DNA of 19,582 bases. Source: JAUSIF01 sp964620215. Its GTDB lineage: Bacteria > Pseudomonadota > Alphaproteobacteria > Rhizobiales > Xanthobacteraceae. The stretch spans positions 1 through 19,582 of the forward strand of contig CAZUJE010000047.1 of the NCBI GenBank assembly GCA_964620215.1, read 5' to 3'. Below the pieces are notes generated by a model. The model saw only the letters and a program-made list of their open reading frames with translations, was not told the DNA's origin and ran no database searches. Numbering within the stretch: the stretch's first letter is position 1; each line of letters begins with the position of its first letter. Positions 7,666 through 17,965 of this stretch are shown in pieces. Made by a program: the position numbers and the translations under genes.

Positions 7666-8523
7666 TTATTTCTTGTTGCTGTCCGCCGGGGGGGCGGAGG
7701 GGTTGCTTCCATCAAGGCGCTCGATCTTCGCGTCTTCACGTAATTTCGCGACGAGTTCGGCCTGCGCCTTGCGGCCGATAAACTGTTCGATCTGAGGCTT
7801 GACCTGATCGAAAGCCGGAGCCGGCTGTTTGCGTTTGTCCTCGAGCTTGATGATGTGAAAGCCGAACTGTGATTTCACCGGGTCGGAAATTTTGCCCTTG
7901 TCGAGCTTGAAAGCGGCTTCCGCGAATTCCGGCACCATCTGTTCCTTGGTGAAATAGCCGAGATCGCCGCCATCGGCGGAGCCCGGGTCTTTCGAATTTT
8001 CCTTTGCAAGCGCCGCGAAGTCGCCGCCGGCATTCAGCTTGGCGATCAGTTCTTTGGCCTTGTCTTCCGTCTCGACGAGAATGTGACGCGCATGCACTTC
8101 ATCCTGCGGCGTCATCTTCTTCACCGACTCGTCATAGAGTTTTTTCATTTCCGCTTCGGTCGCGGCGCTCTTCGACGTCTGGTCCATCAGCGCTTCCATC
8201 AGGACGCGCTTGCGGGCGAGCTGGACTTTCCGCTCGAAGTCCGGTGACTGGCTGAGTTTCTGGTCTTCAGCGGCTTTGGCGAGAAGATTGATGTCCACGA
8301 GATAGGAAACCAGCGCATCGCGTTTGGCTTCGGGGGTCGGGGCCGGAATATTGGAACCGATTTCGGAATCGGCGATATCAAGCTCGCTCTGGCGGATTTC
8401 GATCCCATTGACCTTCGCCACGACCGGATCTGGCTTCTGCTGCGCCAGCAATGTGCCTGCCCCCGCGAGCAAGGCGGCGGCTGCGACAATCGAGGCGAGT
8501 TTCATTCTTTTCGTGCCGGTCAT
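7666..8523 (-). CDS. Periplasmic parvulin-type peptidyl-prolyl isomerase
   Basis: Helps fold exported proteins by cis-trans isomerisation of proline bonds. The 285-residue precursor has a signal peptide (MTGTKRMKLASIVAAAALLAG..., likely cleavage after Ala27, no lipobox cysteine), an SurA-like N-terminal helical region with VVAKVNGIEIRQSELD (34-49), then one rotamase domain at about 144-229 (HARHILVE, FAALAKENSKDPGSADGGDLGYF in pieces, FGFHIIKLED). The C-terminal tail is Pro/Ser/Lys-rich. The frame is open back to 8640, but ATG 8523 has AGGGA upstream at good spacing and places the signal peptide at the N-terminus. It heads the run into argJ and is divergent from secA, an apt pairing of export motor and export-side folding factor. 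Confidence 0.93.
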   Translation of the reverse strand: MTGTKRMKLASIVAAAALLAGAGTLLAQQKPDPVVAKVNGIEIRQSELDIADSEIGSNIPAPTPEAKRDALVSYLVDINLLAKAAEDQKLSQSPDFERKVQLARKRVLMEALMDQTSKSAATEAEMKKLYDESVKKMTPQDEVHARHILVETEDKAKELIAKLNAGGDFAALAKENSKDPGSADGGDLGYFTKEQMVPEFAEAAFKLDKGKISDPVKSQFGFHIIKLEDKRKQPAPAFDQVKPQIEQFIGRKAQAELVAKLREDAKIERLDGSNPSAPPADSNKK

Positions 8524-8580
8524 TTGGAATTCCCTGGAGCGTGCGATGAATTTGGGCGAAAACGCCCGAAGCGGGTTGGT

Positions 8581-8607
8581 GTTGTAGCCTTCTAGCATGG
8601 ATTCCAA
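8581..8607 (-). promoter_or_regulatory. Weak candidate promoter for the parvulin gene
   Basis: On the minus strand TTGGAA (8602-8607) precedes TACAAC (8581-8586) with only 15 bp between them, about 60 bp upstream of the ATG. The short spacer makes this tentative. Confidence 0.2.
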
Positions 8608-8653
8608 GGCTTTGGCGGAGGTTTTCACGCGAAAACCCACGTCCCCGGGCTAA

Positions 8654-8682
8654 TTGACAATGCGGAGGCCGGTTCATATCTC
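8654..8682 (+). promoter_or_regulatory. Sigma-70 promoter for secA
   Basis: A perfect TTGACA (8654-8659), a 17-bp spacer, and TATCTC (8677-8682). It is the best promoter match in the window. Transcription would begin near 8690 and leave a leader of about 150 nt before secA. Confidence 0.6.
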
Positions 8683-8689
8683 TCGGGCA

Positions 8690-8839
8690 AATAATGCAGC
8701 ATTTCTTGAGAAACAAGTTCGTGTGACCGTGCGATTTGTCGGGAATTCATCGCATTTAGGCTGCACAAACCAGCCTCTTCGATTTGGAACCAAGTTACCC
8801 TTCCGCGCTGACTGAGGCGGATTACAGGAAAACACCGCA
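8690..8839 (+). promoter_or_regulatory. Long secA leader with hairpin and 10-codon upstream frame
   Basis: The predicted leader carries TGCGAT (8730-8735) paired with ATCGCA (8749-8754) over a 13-nt loop, and a minimal open frame 8694-8726 (MQHFLRNKFV) that ends just before that hairpin. There is no strong ribosome-binding site for the small frame. This could be a regulatory leader or chance; I see no SecM-type arrest motif. Confidence 0.25.
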
Positions 8840-11626
<2,787 letters not shown>

Positions 11627-11660
11627 CGGCGGGTTTCCGGCGGCTCACCGAAAACAATCT

Positions 11661-12911
11661 TCAGTTCGTGTAGGAAAAACCGCCCGACGACAGGATCGGC
11701 GCGGCACCCGGCAATGCCTGCGGCGCGTTCTGCCGCTGTGCAGGCGCGGAACGCTGCGGCGGCGTTGCCGGCTGGTCGTCCGGGTCGTTGCCGCCAATTC
11801 CAGCCGAGCGGTTGCGCGACTGCGACGGCGGCGGGCTGAATGCACTCTTCTTTTGTGAAGACGCCGCCGGCGGCGTCGAAGCAGCGCGGCGCGGCGTGGA
11901 TGAAGTTGTCTCGGCCGGTTCCGGTCTCGCTGCTACCGCAGGCGCGCTCTGCTGAGCGGGTGCGTTGCGTGGATTGCCGAAGGCAAAGGCAGAATTAGTG
12001 CCGCCGTCCTGACCGGTTACGATCGGAGCGGTCGGAATATTCATGTTCGCGAGCATCGTGAATTCGCGGTCGTCAACCTGTTTCTTCGTGGCGACGAGCT
12101 TCGCGGTGTCGGCCGGCACCTGATAGGCGGGACACTGGGCCGACGGATTGAACGGCCGCGATGGATCGACCAGGCGCGCGTTGAACACATAGCGCTTGTC
12201 GCAGACATCGACTTTCAGGGCCGTCTTCGTCACCTCGAAATGATCGCTGCCTTCCTTCAACATCCGCCAGTAGGCGAGATGCGGATTGTTGCGATGACGG
12301 GCCATATTCTTCGCCGTCATGCGGAACGGATAGGCCTGCACCTGGAACGAAAGCTGGCCGCCGTCGAACGCTTCGCGGGCGAGCGCGAAAATCTCGGAAA
12401 TCTGTTCGTCGGTCATCGCGTAGCAGCCGCGCGAGGAACAGTCGCCATGCACCATCAGATGCGCGCCCGTGCGTCCGAGCGAACGGTCATACTCGTTCGG
12501 ATAACCCATGTTGAAGGCAAGATGATAGCTGGAGCGCGGTTGCAGCAGCTCCGGCGTAATCGTGTAGAAGCCTTCCGGCGCCTGCCGGTCGCCTTCCTTG
12601 AACTTCGGACCCAGCTCTCCCGACCAGCGGCAGATCGGATAGGTCTTCAGCATTTCGTATTTGCCGGTGCGGGTCTGCTTCCAGACCTCAAGCTCGGACT
12701 CTTCCTTGTAGATGCGAAGCAGGACGGGCGAATTTTTCGCCATGCCCTTCTGTTCGATCTGGGCGACCATCGCGGGTGAGAGTTGCTGAAGATGCTTGGG
12801 GCCGAAACCGCTGGCAACGCCGCCTTCTTCCGTCACGCATCCCGCGAGCGCGAATGAACACGCTGCCGCGAGCAGGAAGCCACTGGCTCCGTTGCGGAAT
12901 TTACGGCTCAA
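11661..12911 (-). CDS. L,D-transpeptidase (YkuD, YafK-like) lipoprotein with proline-rich tail
   Basis: A 416-residue envelope protein. A signal peptide ends in the lipobox LAGC (22-25), so Cys25 should be lipidated and anchor it to a membrane. The catalytic domain (about 60-170) has VLLRIYKEESELEVWK, APEGFY, and the active-site block HGDCSSRGCYAM with His155 and Cys163, as in YafK-type members of the L,D-transpeptidase family, which act on peptidoglycan cross-links or the Lpp-murein bond. Which bond is used here is not readable. Residues about 310-416 are a Pro/Ala/Ser/Gln-rich, probably disordered tail. The start is a TTG at 12911 preceded by GGGAG with 7-nt spacing. It is convergent with secA and 155 bp downstream of accA; that gap holds a weak TTGGG/CCCAA pairing but no clear terminator or promoter. 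Confidence 0.88.
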   Translation of the reverse strand: MSRKFRNGASGFLLAAACSFALAGCVTEEGGVASGFGPKHLQQLSPAMVAQIEQKGMAKNSPVLLRIYKEESELEVWKQTRTGKYEMLKTYPICRWSGELGPKFKEGDRQAPEGFYTITPELLQPRSSYHLAFNMGYPNEYDRSLGRTGAHLMVHGDCSSRGCYAMTDEQISEIFALAREAFDGGQLSFQVQAYPFRMTAKNMARHRNNPHLAYWRMLKEGSDHFEVTKTALKVDVCDKRYVFNARLVDPSRPFNPSAQCPAYQVPADTAKLVATKKQVDDREFTMLANMNIPTAPIVTGQDGGTNSAFAFGNPRNAPAQQSAPAVAARPEPAETTSSTPRRAASTPPAASSQKKSAFSPPPSQSRNRSAGIGGNDPDDQPATPPQRSAPAQRQNAPQALPGAAPILSSGGFSYTN

Positions 12912-13066
12912 CTCGGAACTCCCAAAACCCGTCTCTGGATGGCACCGTCATTGGCTAAAGCGTTACCCTTGACGACTGGTTACCGCAAGAACCGGCCACA
13001 GGCGGGCGCGGCCAGATGAGGAACTTTCAGGTATTGGGATTAATCGCCCCCAACCCCGTCGATTCC

Positions 13067-14020
13067 TTACAGTTTACGTCCAATTGCGAGGAATTTTTGT
13101 TGCCGCCGCGACCTAATTTCCTCTTTCGACAGGGATTTCAGTCGCTCCAGGGAATTGGCGATGGCGTCGCCCGTGGCGGTAATTGTGGCGTCGGAGTGGC
13201 GATGCGCCCCTCCCGCTGGTTCCGTGACCACAAGATCAACCACACCGAACCGTTCCAGGTCGCGCGCGGTGATCTTCATATTGGTCGCCGCTTCCTGCGC
13301 CTTTGAAGTATCCCGCCACAAAATTGAAGCTGCACCCTCCGGTGAGATCACGCTGTAGATCGAATGCTCCAGCATGATGACGGTGTTGGCCGTCGCAATC
13401 GCGATCGCACCGCCAGAGCCGCCTTCTCCGATAATTACCGCGACGTTCGGCACGCCAAGCGCGAGACACGCATCGGTCGAACGCGCGATGGCTTCCGCCT
13501 GTCCGCGCGCTTCCGCATCGATGCCGGGATAAGCGCCGGCTGTATCGACAAGCGAAAGCACGGGCACCTCGAAACGGTCGGCCAGTTCCATCAGCCGCAC
13601 CGCCTTGCGGTAACCTTCCGGCTTCGCCATGCCGAAATTGTGCTTGATGCGGGCCTCGGTGGTTGAACCTTTTTCGTGGCCGATCACGCAAATGCTGGAG
13701 CCGCGAAAACGTCCAAAGCCGCCGATGATCGCTTCATCCTCACCGAATTTGCGGTCGCCCGCGAGCGGCGTGAAGTCCTCGATCAGATGCGCCACATAAT
13801 CCGAAAAATGCGGACGCTGCGGATGGCGAGCGACCTGGGTTTTCTGCCAGGGCGTCAGATTTGAATAAAGCTGGGAAAGCGTCTCTTTCGCCTTGGATTC
13901 GAGGCGTCCGATTTCCTCGCCGACGGATACCGGCTCGCCGGCAGCGCCTATCGCGCGCAATTCCTCGAGTTTGGCCTCGAGTTCGGCGACGGGTTTTTCA
14001 AAATCGAGATATGTGCGCAT
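13067..14020 (-). CDS. accA: Acetyl-CoA carboxylase carboxyltransferase subunit alpha
   Basis: Alpha subunit of the carboxyltransferase that moves CO2 from biotin to acetyl-CoA to make malonyl-CoA, the first committed step of fatty-acid synthesis; works with AccD, AccB and AccC. The 317-residue protein matches the usual length. The N-terminal helix YLDFEKPVAELEAKLEELR is the family signature, followed by WQKTQVARHPQRP, DRKFGEDEAIIGG, LVDTAGAYPGIDAEARGQ, and the oxyanion-type GEGGSGGAIAIA, with ISPEGAASILWRD near the C-terminus. ATG 14020 lacks a Shine-Dalgarno. It lies 64 bp after xerD in the same direction, with its own promoter candidate in the gap, so it may be transcribed both alone and by read-through. 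Confidence 0.97.
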   Translation of the reverse strand: MRTYLDFEKPVAELEAKLEELRAIGAAGEPVSVGEEIGRLESKAKETLSQLYSNLTPWQKTQVARHPQRPHFSDYVAHLIEDFTPLAGDRKFGEDEAIIGGFGRFRGSSICVIGHEKGSTTEARIKHNFGMAKPEGYRKAVRLMELADRFEVPVLSLVDTAGAYPGIDAEARGQAEAIARSTDACLALGVPNVAVIIGEGGSGGAIAIATANTVIMLEHSIYSVISPEGAASILWRDTSKAQEAATNMKITARDLERFGVVDLVVTEPAGGAHRHSDATITATGDAIANSLERLKSLSKEEIRSRRQQKFLAIGRKL

Positions 14021-14048
14021 TGACTGAAATATGGGGAAAGGGTCCGCC

Positions 14049-14077
14049 CCTATATCAAGTCAGGCGCACGCAGGCAA
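14049..14077 (-). promoter_or_regulatory. Candidate promoter for accA
   Basis: On the minus strand TTGCCT (14072-14077), a 17-bp spacer and TATAGG (14049-14054). Transcription would start about 20 nt before the accA ATG, leaving a short leader. Confidence 0.4.
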
Positions 14078-14084
14078 AAGCGTT

Positions 14085-15020
14085 TCAATCGTCGGTTAAG
14101 GGGTGCAGGTCGCGCACAAGGCTTTTCAGCCGCTCGTCAAGCACGTGGGTATAGACCTGCGTCGTTGAAACATCTGCATGGCCCAATAGAGCCTGCACAA
14201 CACGCAAATCCGCGCCGTTGGCGAGCAGGTGGCTGGCGAAAGCATGGCGCAGGACGTGCGGGCTCATTTTGCGCGGCTCGATGCCCGCCGCCGCCGCAAG
14301 CTCCTTCAACTCGCGCGCCGCATGTTGCCGCGTCAGATGCCCGCTTTCGCCGAATGACGGAAACAGCCAGCGCGATCCGCCCAAACCCGATTTCTCGCGC
14401 AGCTTCAGATATTCCTTCATCGCCTTGCGGGCGGGATCGCCGAGCGGCACCAGCCGTTCCTTGTTGCCTTTGCCTTTGACCGTAATCGTGCCGCCTTCCG
14501 CGTGAGCCGCCGAGGACGGCAGGGCGACAAGTTCCGATACGCGCAGGCCGGTCGCGTACAAGACTTCCAGCAGACAGACGAGACGGCAGGCGCGCAGTTG
14601 CTCCGCCGGCGAGTCCTCGTCTTGTTTGGCAGCGGAGTGCGCGGCGTCGAGCAGCCGCGTCACTTCATCGATGCTAAGAATTTTTGGAAGCGTGCGCCCG
14701 CGCCGCGGTCCTTCCAGAACCGCGGCCGGATCGTCCTTCCGTTTTCCTTCCGCGTATAGAAAACGATGAAGCTGGCGCACGGCGGAGAGACGCCGTGCGA
14801 CCGAGGTCGCCGCAAGATGGCGCTTCGCCAGCACCGCGAGATAGGCGCGGATGTTTTCGGTCGTGACCGTCTCGACGGCGAGGGTTTTGTCTTTCAGAAA
14901 TTCCGAATAGTCGTCGAGATCGCGCCGGTAGGCATCGAGCGTGTTCCTGCTCGCGCCGCGTTCCGTCGCCATCATGTCGAGGAACAATTCGGCGAACTGG
15001 CTGGGCGGGCGGCGGACCAT
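14085..15020 (-). CDS. xerD: Site-specific tyrosine recombinase XerD
   Basis: Works with XerC at the dif site to resolve chromosome dimers. The 311-residue protein has the core-binding SAM-like N-domain (FLDMMATERGASRNTLDAYR at about 13-32) and the catalytic domain with Arg160 (ATGLRVSEL), Lys184 (VKGKGNKERLVPL), His255 and Arg258 (HVLRHAF), His281 (LLGHADVSTTQ) and nucleophile Tyr290, all at spacings matching E. coli XerD. The frame is open upstream to 15140, but that part is the shadow of the small membrane-protein gene; ATG 15020 with GGGAAG upstream gives the family N-terminus. The neighbours are housekeeping genes, so it is not read as a mobile-element integrase. It starts 7 bp after the small gene's stop, suggesting co-transcription. 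Confidence 0.95.
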   Translation of the reverse strand: MVRRPPSQFAELFLDMMATERGASRNTLDAYRRDLDDYSEFLKDKTLAVETVTTENIRAYLAVLAKRHLAATSVARRLSAVRQLHRFLYAEGKRKDDPAAVLEGPRRGRTLPKILSIDEVTRLLDAAHSAAKQDEDSPAEQLRACRLVCLLEVLYATGLRVSELVALPSSAAHAEGGTITVKGKGNKERLVPLGDPARKAMKEYLKLREKSGLGGSRWLFPSFGESGHLTRQHAARELKELAAAAGIEPRKMSPHVLRHAFASHLLANGADLRVVQALLGHADVSTTQVYTHVLDERLKSLVRDLHPLTDD

Positions 15021-15027
15021 GCGGCTG

Positions 15028-15171
15028 CTACTTCCCGATCCGGTCGGGCGGCACCGTGATGGTGATTTCACGGGTCTCAGGCTGAATGAGATTGGCGAGC
15101 GCCCAGATTCCGGCGAAGGCCAGGCCGGCCAGAATTCCAAGAACGGTTAAAAGTCGGATCAGGCTTGGCAT
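15028..15171 (-). CDS. Small membrane protein of 47 residues upstream of xerD
   Basis: Found by reading the minus strand between xerD and aroK. ATG at 15171, TAG at 15028-15030. The protein has a short N-terminus (MPSLIRLLTVLG), one hydrophobic span at about residues 7-29, and a C-terminal tail containing REITITVPPDRIGK. A one-span membrane protein with a tail ending in a VPPDR motif just before xerD resembles small conserved proteins I recall at this place in other Hyphomicrobiales; that recollection is not checked. There is no strong Shine-Dalgarno. Function is unknown. The 7-bp gap to xerD and the divergent aroK promoter region on its other side fit a real first gene of a xerD transcript. 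Confidence 0.72.
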   Translation of the reverse strand: MPSLIRLLTVLGILAGLAFAGIWALANLIQPETREITITVPPDRIGK

Positions 15172-15204
15172 CGTTGAGGCCGATTCGCGCGTACATTGGT
15201 GGCC

Positions 15205-15235
15205 GTTATAGGCGACGATTGACCATTCCGGCCAA
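15205..15235 (-). promoter_or_regulatory. Candidate promoter for the small protein-xerD transcript
   Basis: On the minus strand TTGGCC (15230-15235) and TATAAC (15205-15210) are separated by 19 bp. The -10 is good and the spacer is long. It overlaps the aroK promoter candidate on the other strand. Confidence 0.25.
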
Positions 15236-15246
15236 GTTTTTATGAC
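15219..15246 (+). promoter_or_regulatory. Candidate promoter for aroK-aroB-corC
   Basis: TTGACC (15219-15224), a 16-bp spacer, and TATGAC (15241-15246), about 60 bp upstream of aroK. A second good -10 (TATGAT, 15268-15273) lacks a matching -35. Confidence 0.4.
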
Positions 15247-15308
15247 CCGAGATTGCTCCGAAAACTCTATGATGTAGGTTCCGCGCCAACCCCACCGCTG
15301 GAAACGTC

Positions 15309-15908
15309 ATGAACACGGCGAAGCAAGCCGAGCACCAGGAAGCCAGCCCGCTGCGCGGGCGGCTCGGCTCGCGTTCGATCGTGCTGGTCGGCATGCCCGG
15401 TTCCGGCAAAAGCTCGATCGGGCGGCGGCTCGCGCCGAAACTCGGCATGAATTTCGTCGATGCGGACGCCGAGATCATCAAGGCGGCAAACGGCATGACG
15501 ATTCCGGAGATTTTCGCGAAGCACGGCGAAGCTGAATTCCGCTCGCTCGAAGCGCGCGTGATCGGGCGGCTGCTGGAAGAAAAACCTTCCGTGATCGCGA
15601 CCGGCGGCGGCGCATTCATGAATGCGGACACCCGCGCCTCCGCGCGCAGGAACGCCGTCTCAATCTGGCTGAAAGCAGATATTCCGGTTTTACTCCGCCG
15701 GGTGAAGCGCAAGAACGACCGGCCGTTGTTGCGGGGTGACGATCCGGAAGGAACGCTGAAACAGCTTTTGTCCCAGCGCGAGCAAACTTACGCCGAAGCG
15801 GATATCATCATCATCTCGCGGGAAAGCCCGCATGAAGCGGTGGTGGAAGAGATCGTGGATAATCTCGATCGCTGGCTGACTGCGCGCGCCGATGAGGCAC
15901 CGCGATGA
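15309..15908 (+). CDS. aroK: Shikimate kinase
   Basis: Phosphorylates shikimate at the 3-hydroxyl in the chorismate pathway; cytosolic. The 199-residue protein has Walker A GMPGSGKS (28-35), the shikimate-binding DADAEI (Asp53), EFRSLE (Arg78), the GGG loop at 99-101 followed by AFMN, and the lid arginine in NDRPLL. A 20-residue extension (MNTAKQAEHQEASPLRGRLG) precedes the core, as is common in alphaproteobacteria. Its stop overlaps the aroB start as ATGA (15905-15908), so translation of the two is coupled and the enzymes for two steps of one pathway are made together. Confidence 0.96.
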   Translation: MNTAKQAEHQEASPLRGRLGSRSIVLVGMPGSGKSSIGRRLAPKLGMNFVDADAEIIKAANGMTIPEIFAKHGEAEFRSLEARVIGRLLEEKPSVIATGGGAFMNADTRASARRNAVSIWLKADIPVLLRRVKRKNDRPLLRGDDPEGTLKQLLSQREQTYAEADIIIISRESPHEAVVEEIVDNLDRWLTARADEAPR

Positions 15909-17041
15909 ACACCAGGACTGCCGAACGTGCCGCCGTGAAGATCGTGCGCGTCAACCTTGCCGAGCGCAGCTATGACATCGTCATCGGCCGCGGTGTGATT
16001 GACGAGGCGGGCGCGCGGATCGCGAAAATCCGGCCGAACGTTTCCGCCGTGATCGTCACCGACGAGAATGTCGGCAAGCTTCACCTCGATCGCCTGGAAA
16101 AATCGCTGTCCGGCGCCGGCATCCGCCCTTCCATGACACTGATCCCGCCGGGCGAGGGTTCGAAAAGCTACGCTATGATCGAGCGCGTCACCGACGCGAT
16201 CCTTTCAGCGCGCATCGAGCGCGGCGATCTCGTCATTGCCCTGGGCGGCGGCGTGGTCGGTGATCTCGCCGGTTTCGCCGCGGCCATCGCGCGGCGCGGC
16301 GTGGATTTCGTGCAAATCCCGACCAGCCTGCTCGCGCAGGTGGATTCCTCGGTCGGCGGCAAGACCGGCATCAACAGCCCGCACGGGAAAAATCTCGTCG
16401 GCGTCTTTCACCAGCCGATTCTCGTGCTCGCCGACACTGGCCTGCTCGATACGCTGCCCGAGCGCCAGTTTCGCGCCGGTTACAGCGAGGTCGTGAAATA
16501 CGGCCTTATCAACGACGCCGCGTTTTTCGAGTGGCTGGAGCAAAACTGGAAAGAAATATTCTCTGGCGGGAACGCCCGCATCGAAGCCATCGCAAAAAGC
16601 TGCCAGTCCAAGGCTGACATCGTTGGCCGCGACGAACGCGAAAGCAGCGAACGGGCACTGCTCAATCTCGGCCATACATTCGGTCATGCCCTTGAGGCGG
16701 CAACCGGATTTTCCGACCGGCTGCTGCACGGCGAAGGCATCGCCATCGGCTTGGTGCTCGCCTTCCAGCTATCGGTGCGCATGGGCCTTTGTCCCGCCGC
16801 CGATGCGGCGCGGGTCGAAGCCCATCTCGCAAAAGCCGGATCGCTCACGAAGCTCTCGCAGATTCCGGGCAAGCTGCCGGATGCGGACGGCTTGATCGAT
16901 CTGATGGGACAGGACAAGAAAGTTCGCCGCGGCTCGCTGGTGTTCATTCTGACGCGCGGCATCGGCAAGGCTTTCATTGAAACGAAGGCCGATCCCGAGG
17001 TGGTTCGCAAGCTGCTCGCGGAAAATCTGGCGGCCGGTTAG
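15905..17041 (+). CDS. aroB: 3-dehydroquinate synthase
   Basis: Converts DAHP to 3-dehydroquinate, the second step of the chorismate pathway, using NAD+ and a divalent metal. The 378 residues show the NAD-binding ALGGGVVGDLAGF, the QIPTSLLAQVDSSVGGKTG active-site block, GKNLVGVFHQP, and the metal ligands Glu195 (YSEVVKYG), His257 (NLGHTFGHALEA) and His275 (LLHGEGIAIG). The N-terminal strand ERSYDIVIGRGV is typical. ATG 15905 overlaps the aroK stop. The corC-like gene follows after 9 bp, so the operon continues beyond the pathway enzymes. Confidence 0.97.
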   Translation: MNTRTAERAAVKIVRVNLAERSYDIVIGRGVIDEAGARIAKIRPNVSAVIVTDENVGKLHLDRLEKSLSGAGIRPSMTLIPPGEGSKSYAMIERVTDAILSARIERGDLVIALGGGVVGDLAGFAAAIARRGVDFVQIPTSLLAQVDSSVGGKTGINSPHGKNLVGVFHQPILVLADTGLLDTLPERQFRAGYSEVVKYGLINDAAFFEWLEQNWKEIFSGGNARIEAIAKSCQSKADIVGRDERESSERALLNLGHTFGHALEAATGFSDRLLHGEGIAIGLVLAFQLSVRMGLCPAADAARVEAHLAKAGSLTKLSQIPGKLPDADGLIDLMGQDKKVRRGSLVFILTRGIGKAFIETKADPEVVRKLLAENLAAG

Positions 17042-17050
17042 GCGTCGAAG

Positions 17051-17962
17051 ATGATCTCGAAAATATTTTCCTGGATAGTTGAACTGGCGAGCCGGTCCTT
17101 TTTTGCCATCAAAACTTTTGTCCGCTGGGCGCCGCGCCTGGTGGGCTTCAGCGGTAACGCCACCGCGCACGAAGAACTGCGCAACACGGTGGATGTGCTT
17201 CATCGCGAAGGCAGCGTGGTCAAATCCGACCGCGACATGCTCGGCGGGCTGCTCGATCTGAAAGAGCTGGAAGTCTCCGACGTGATGGTCCACCGCACGG
17301 AGATCGTCGCGATCAACGCCGACGACCCCGCGGAAAAAATCGTCCATGAGGTGCTGGAGTCGCGCTACAGCCGGATTCCGCTCTGGCGCGACAGCCCCGA
17401 CAACATTATCGGCATTCTTCATGCGAAGGATCTCCTGCGCGCGTCGCAAGCGGCGGGCGGCAATGCGGCGAAAATCAATATTCTGAAGCTGGCGACAGCG
17501 CCGTGGTTCGTGCCGATGACCCGTCCTGTCGCCGATCAGTTGAAGGCCTTTCTCCGCCGCAAAACCCATTTCGCGCTCGTCGTCGATGAGTACGGAGAGA
17601 TGATGGGGCTGGTGACGCTCGAGGATATTTTCGAGGAGATCGTCGGCGACATTTCCGACGAGCACGACGCAGCGGTGGATGACCTGCGGCGGCATCAGGA
17701 CGGATCGGTCACGATCGACGGTGCTGTTCCCATCCGCGATCTGAACCGCGCGCTGGACTGGAAACTGCCGGACGGCGAGGCGACGACCGTGGCGGGCCTT
17801 GTGATTCACGAAGCCCAGCTCATTCCCGAACCGGGCCAGACCTTCACCTTCCACGGTTACCGATTTCAGGTGCTGCGGAAGACCCGCAACCGGATCGAGT
17901 CCTTGCGCGTATCGCCGCTTGGCCGGAAAGAGCCTGCGCCCGCGGCCGGGCGGGCTGCGTAA
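17051..17962 (+). CDS. CorC/HlyC-type CBS-domain protein lacking the DUF21 membrane domain
   Basis: A 303-residue protein with a CBS pair (about residues 75-195; VSDVMVHRTEIVAI and then THFALVVDEYGEMMGLVTLEDIFEEIVGDI) and a C-terminal CorC_HlyC domain (about 215-290; DGSVTIDGAVPIRDLNRAL through FTFHGYRFQVL). Related proteins are linked to magnesium/cobalt efflux or resistance; the old haemolysin name is poorly supported. Full-length TlyC/CorC relatives have an N-terminal DUF21 transmembrane domain of more than 100 residues. Here only a 35-residue hydrophobic/basic stretch (SKIFSWIVELASRSFFAIKT) precedes the pre-CBS helix, resembling the end of that domain; aroB occupies the upstream DNA. The length is close to that of E. 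coli YbeX/CorC, which also lacks DUF21. It ends 3 bp from the convergent bolA stop. Confidence 0.87.
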   Translation: MISKIFSWIVELASRSFFAIKTFVRWAPRLVGFSGNATAHEELRNTVDVLHREGSVVKSDRDMLGGLLDLKELEVSDVMVHRTEIVAINADDPAEKIVHEVLESRYSRIPLWRDSPDNIIGILHAKDLLRASQAAGGNAAKINILKLATAPWFVPMTRPVADQLKAFLRRKTHFALVVDEYGEMMGLVTLEDIFEEIVGDISDEHDAAVDDLRRHQDGSVTIDGAVPIRDLNRALDWKLPDGEATTVAGLVIHEAQLIPEPGQTFTFHGYRFQVLRKTRNRIESLRVSPLGRKEPAPAAGRAA

Positions 17963-17965
17963 TTT

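Larger units (their letters stand above)
8524..8839. other. Divergent intergenic region between parvulin gene and secA
   Basis: A 316-bp gene-free stretch. It contains the secA promoter (8654-8682), a weak candidate promoter facing the parvulin gene (8581-8607), a small GC hairpin GGGCG-AAAA-CGCCC (8554-8567) in what would be the parvulin leader, and a roughly 150-nt secA leader. Open frames inside it are short and look like chance. Confidence 0.7.

Noticed and set aside
8660..8815. 51-codon plus-strand frame in the secA upstream region
   Set aside because: Its ATG lies between the -35 and -10 of the secA promoter, so that transcript would not contain it; no ribosome-binding site and no familiar sequence.
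12962..12984. Two GTTACC hexamers near the L,D-transpeptidase promoter region
   Set aside because: A six-base direct repeat occurring twice is within chance, and it is not arranged as a clear operator.
14085..15020. Tyrosine recombinase as an integrase of a mobile element
   Set aside because: Length, motif spacing and housekeeping neighbours fit XerD; no tRNA, attachment repeats or phage genes are nearby.
16769..17854. 361-codon minus-strand frame across aroB and the corC-type gene
   Set aside because: It spans the junction of two real plus-strand genes and has shadow-type composition (rich in Arg, His and Asp).
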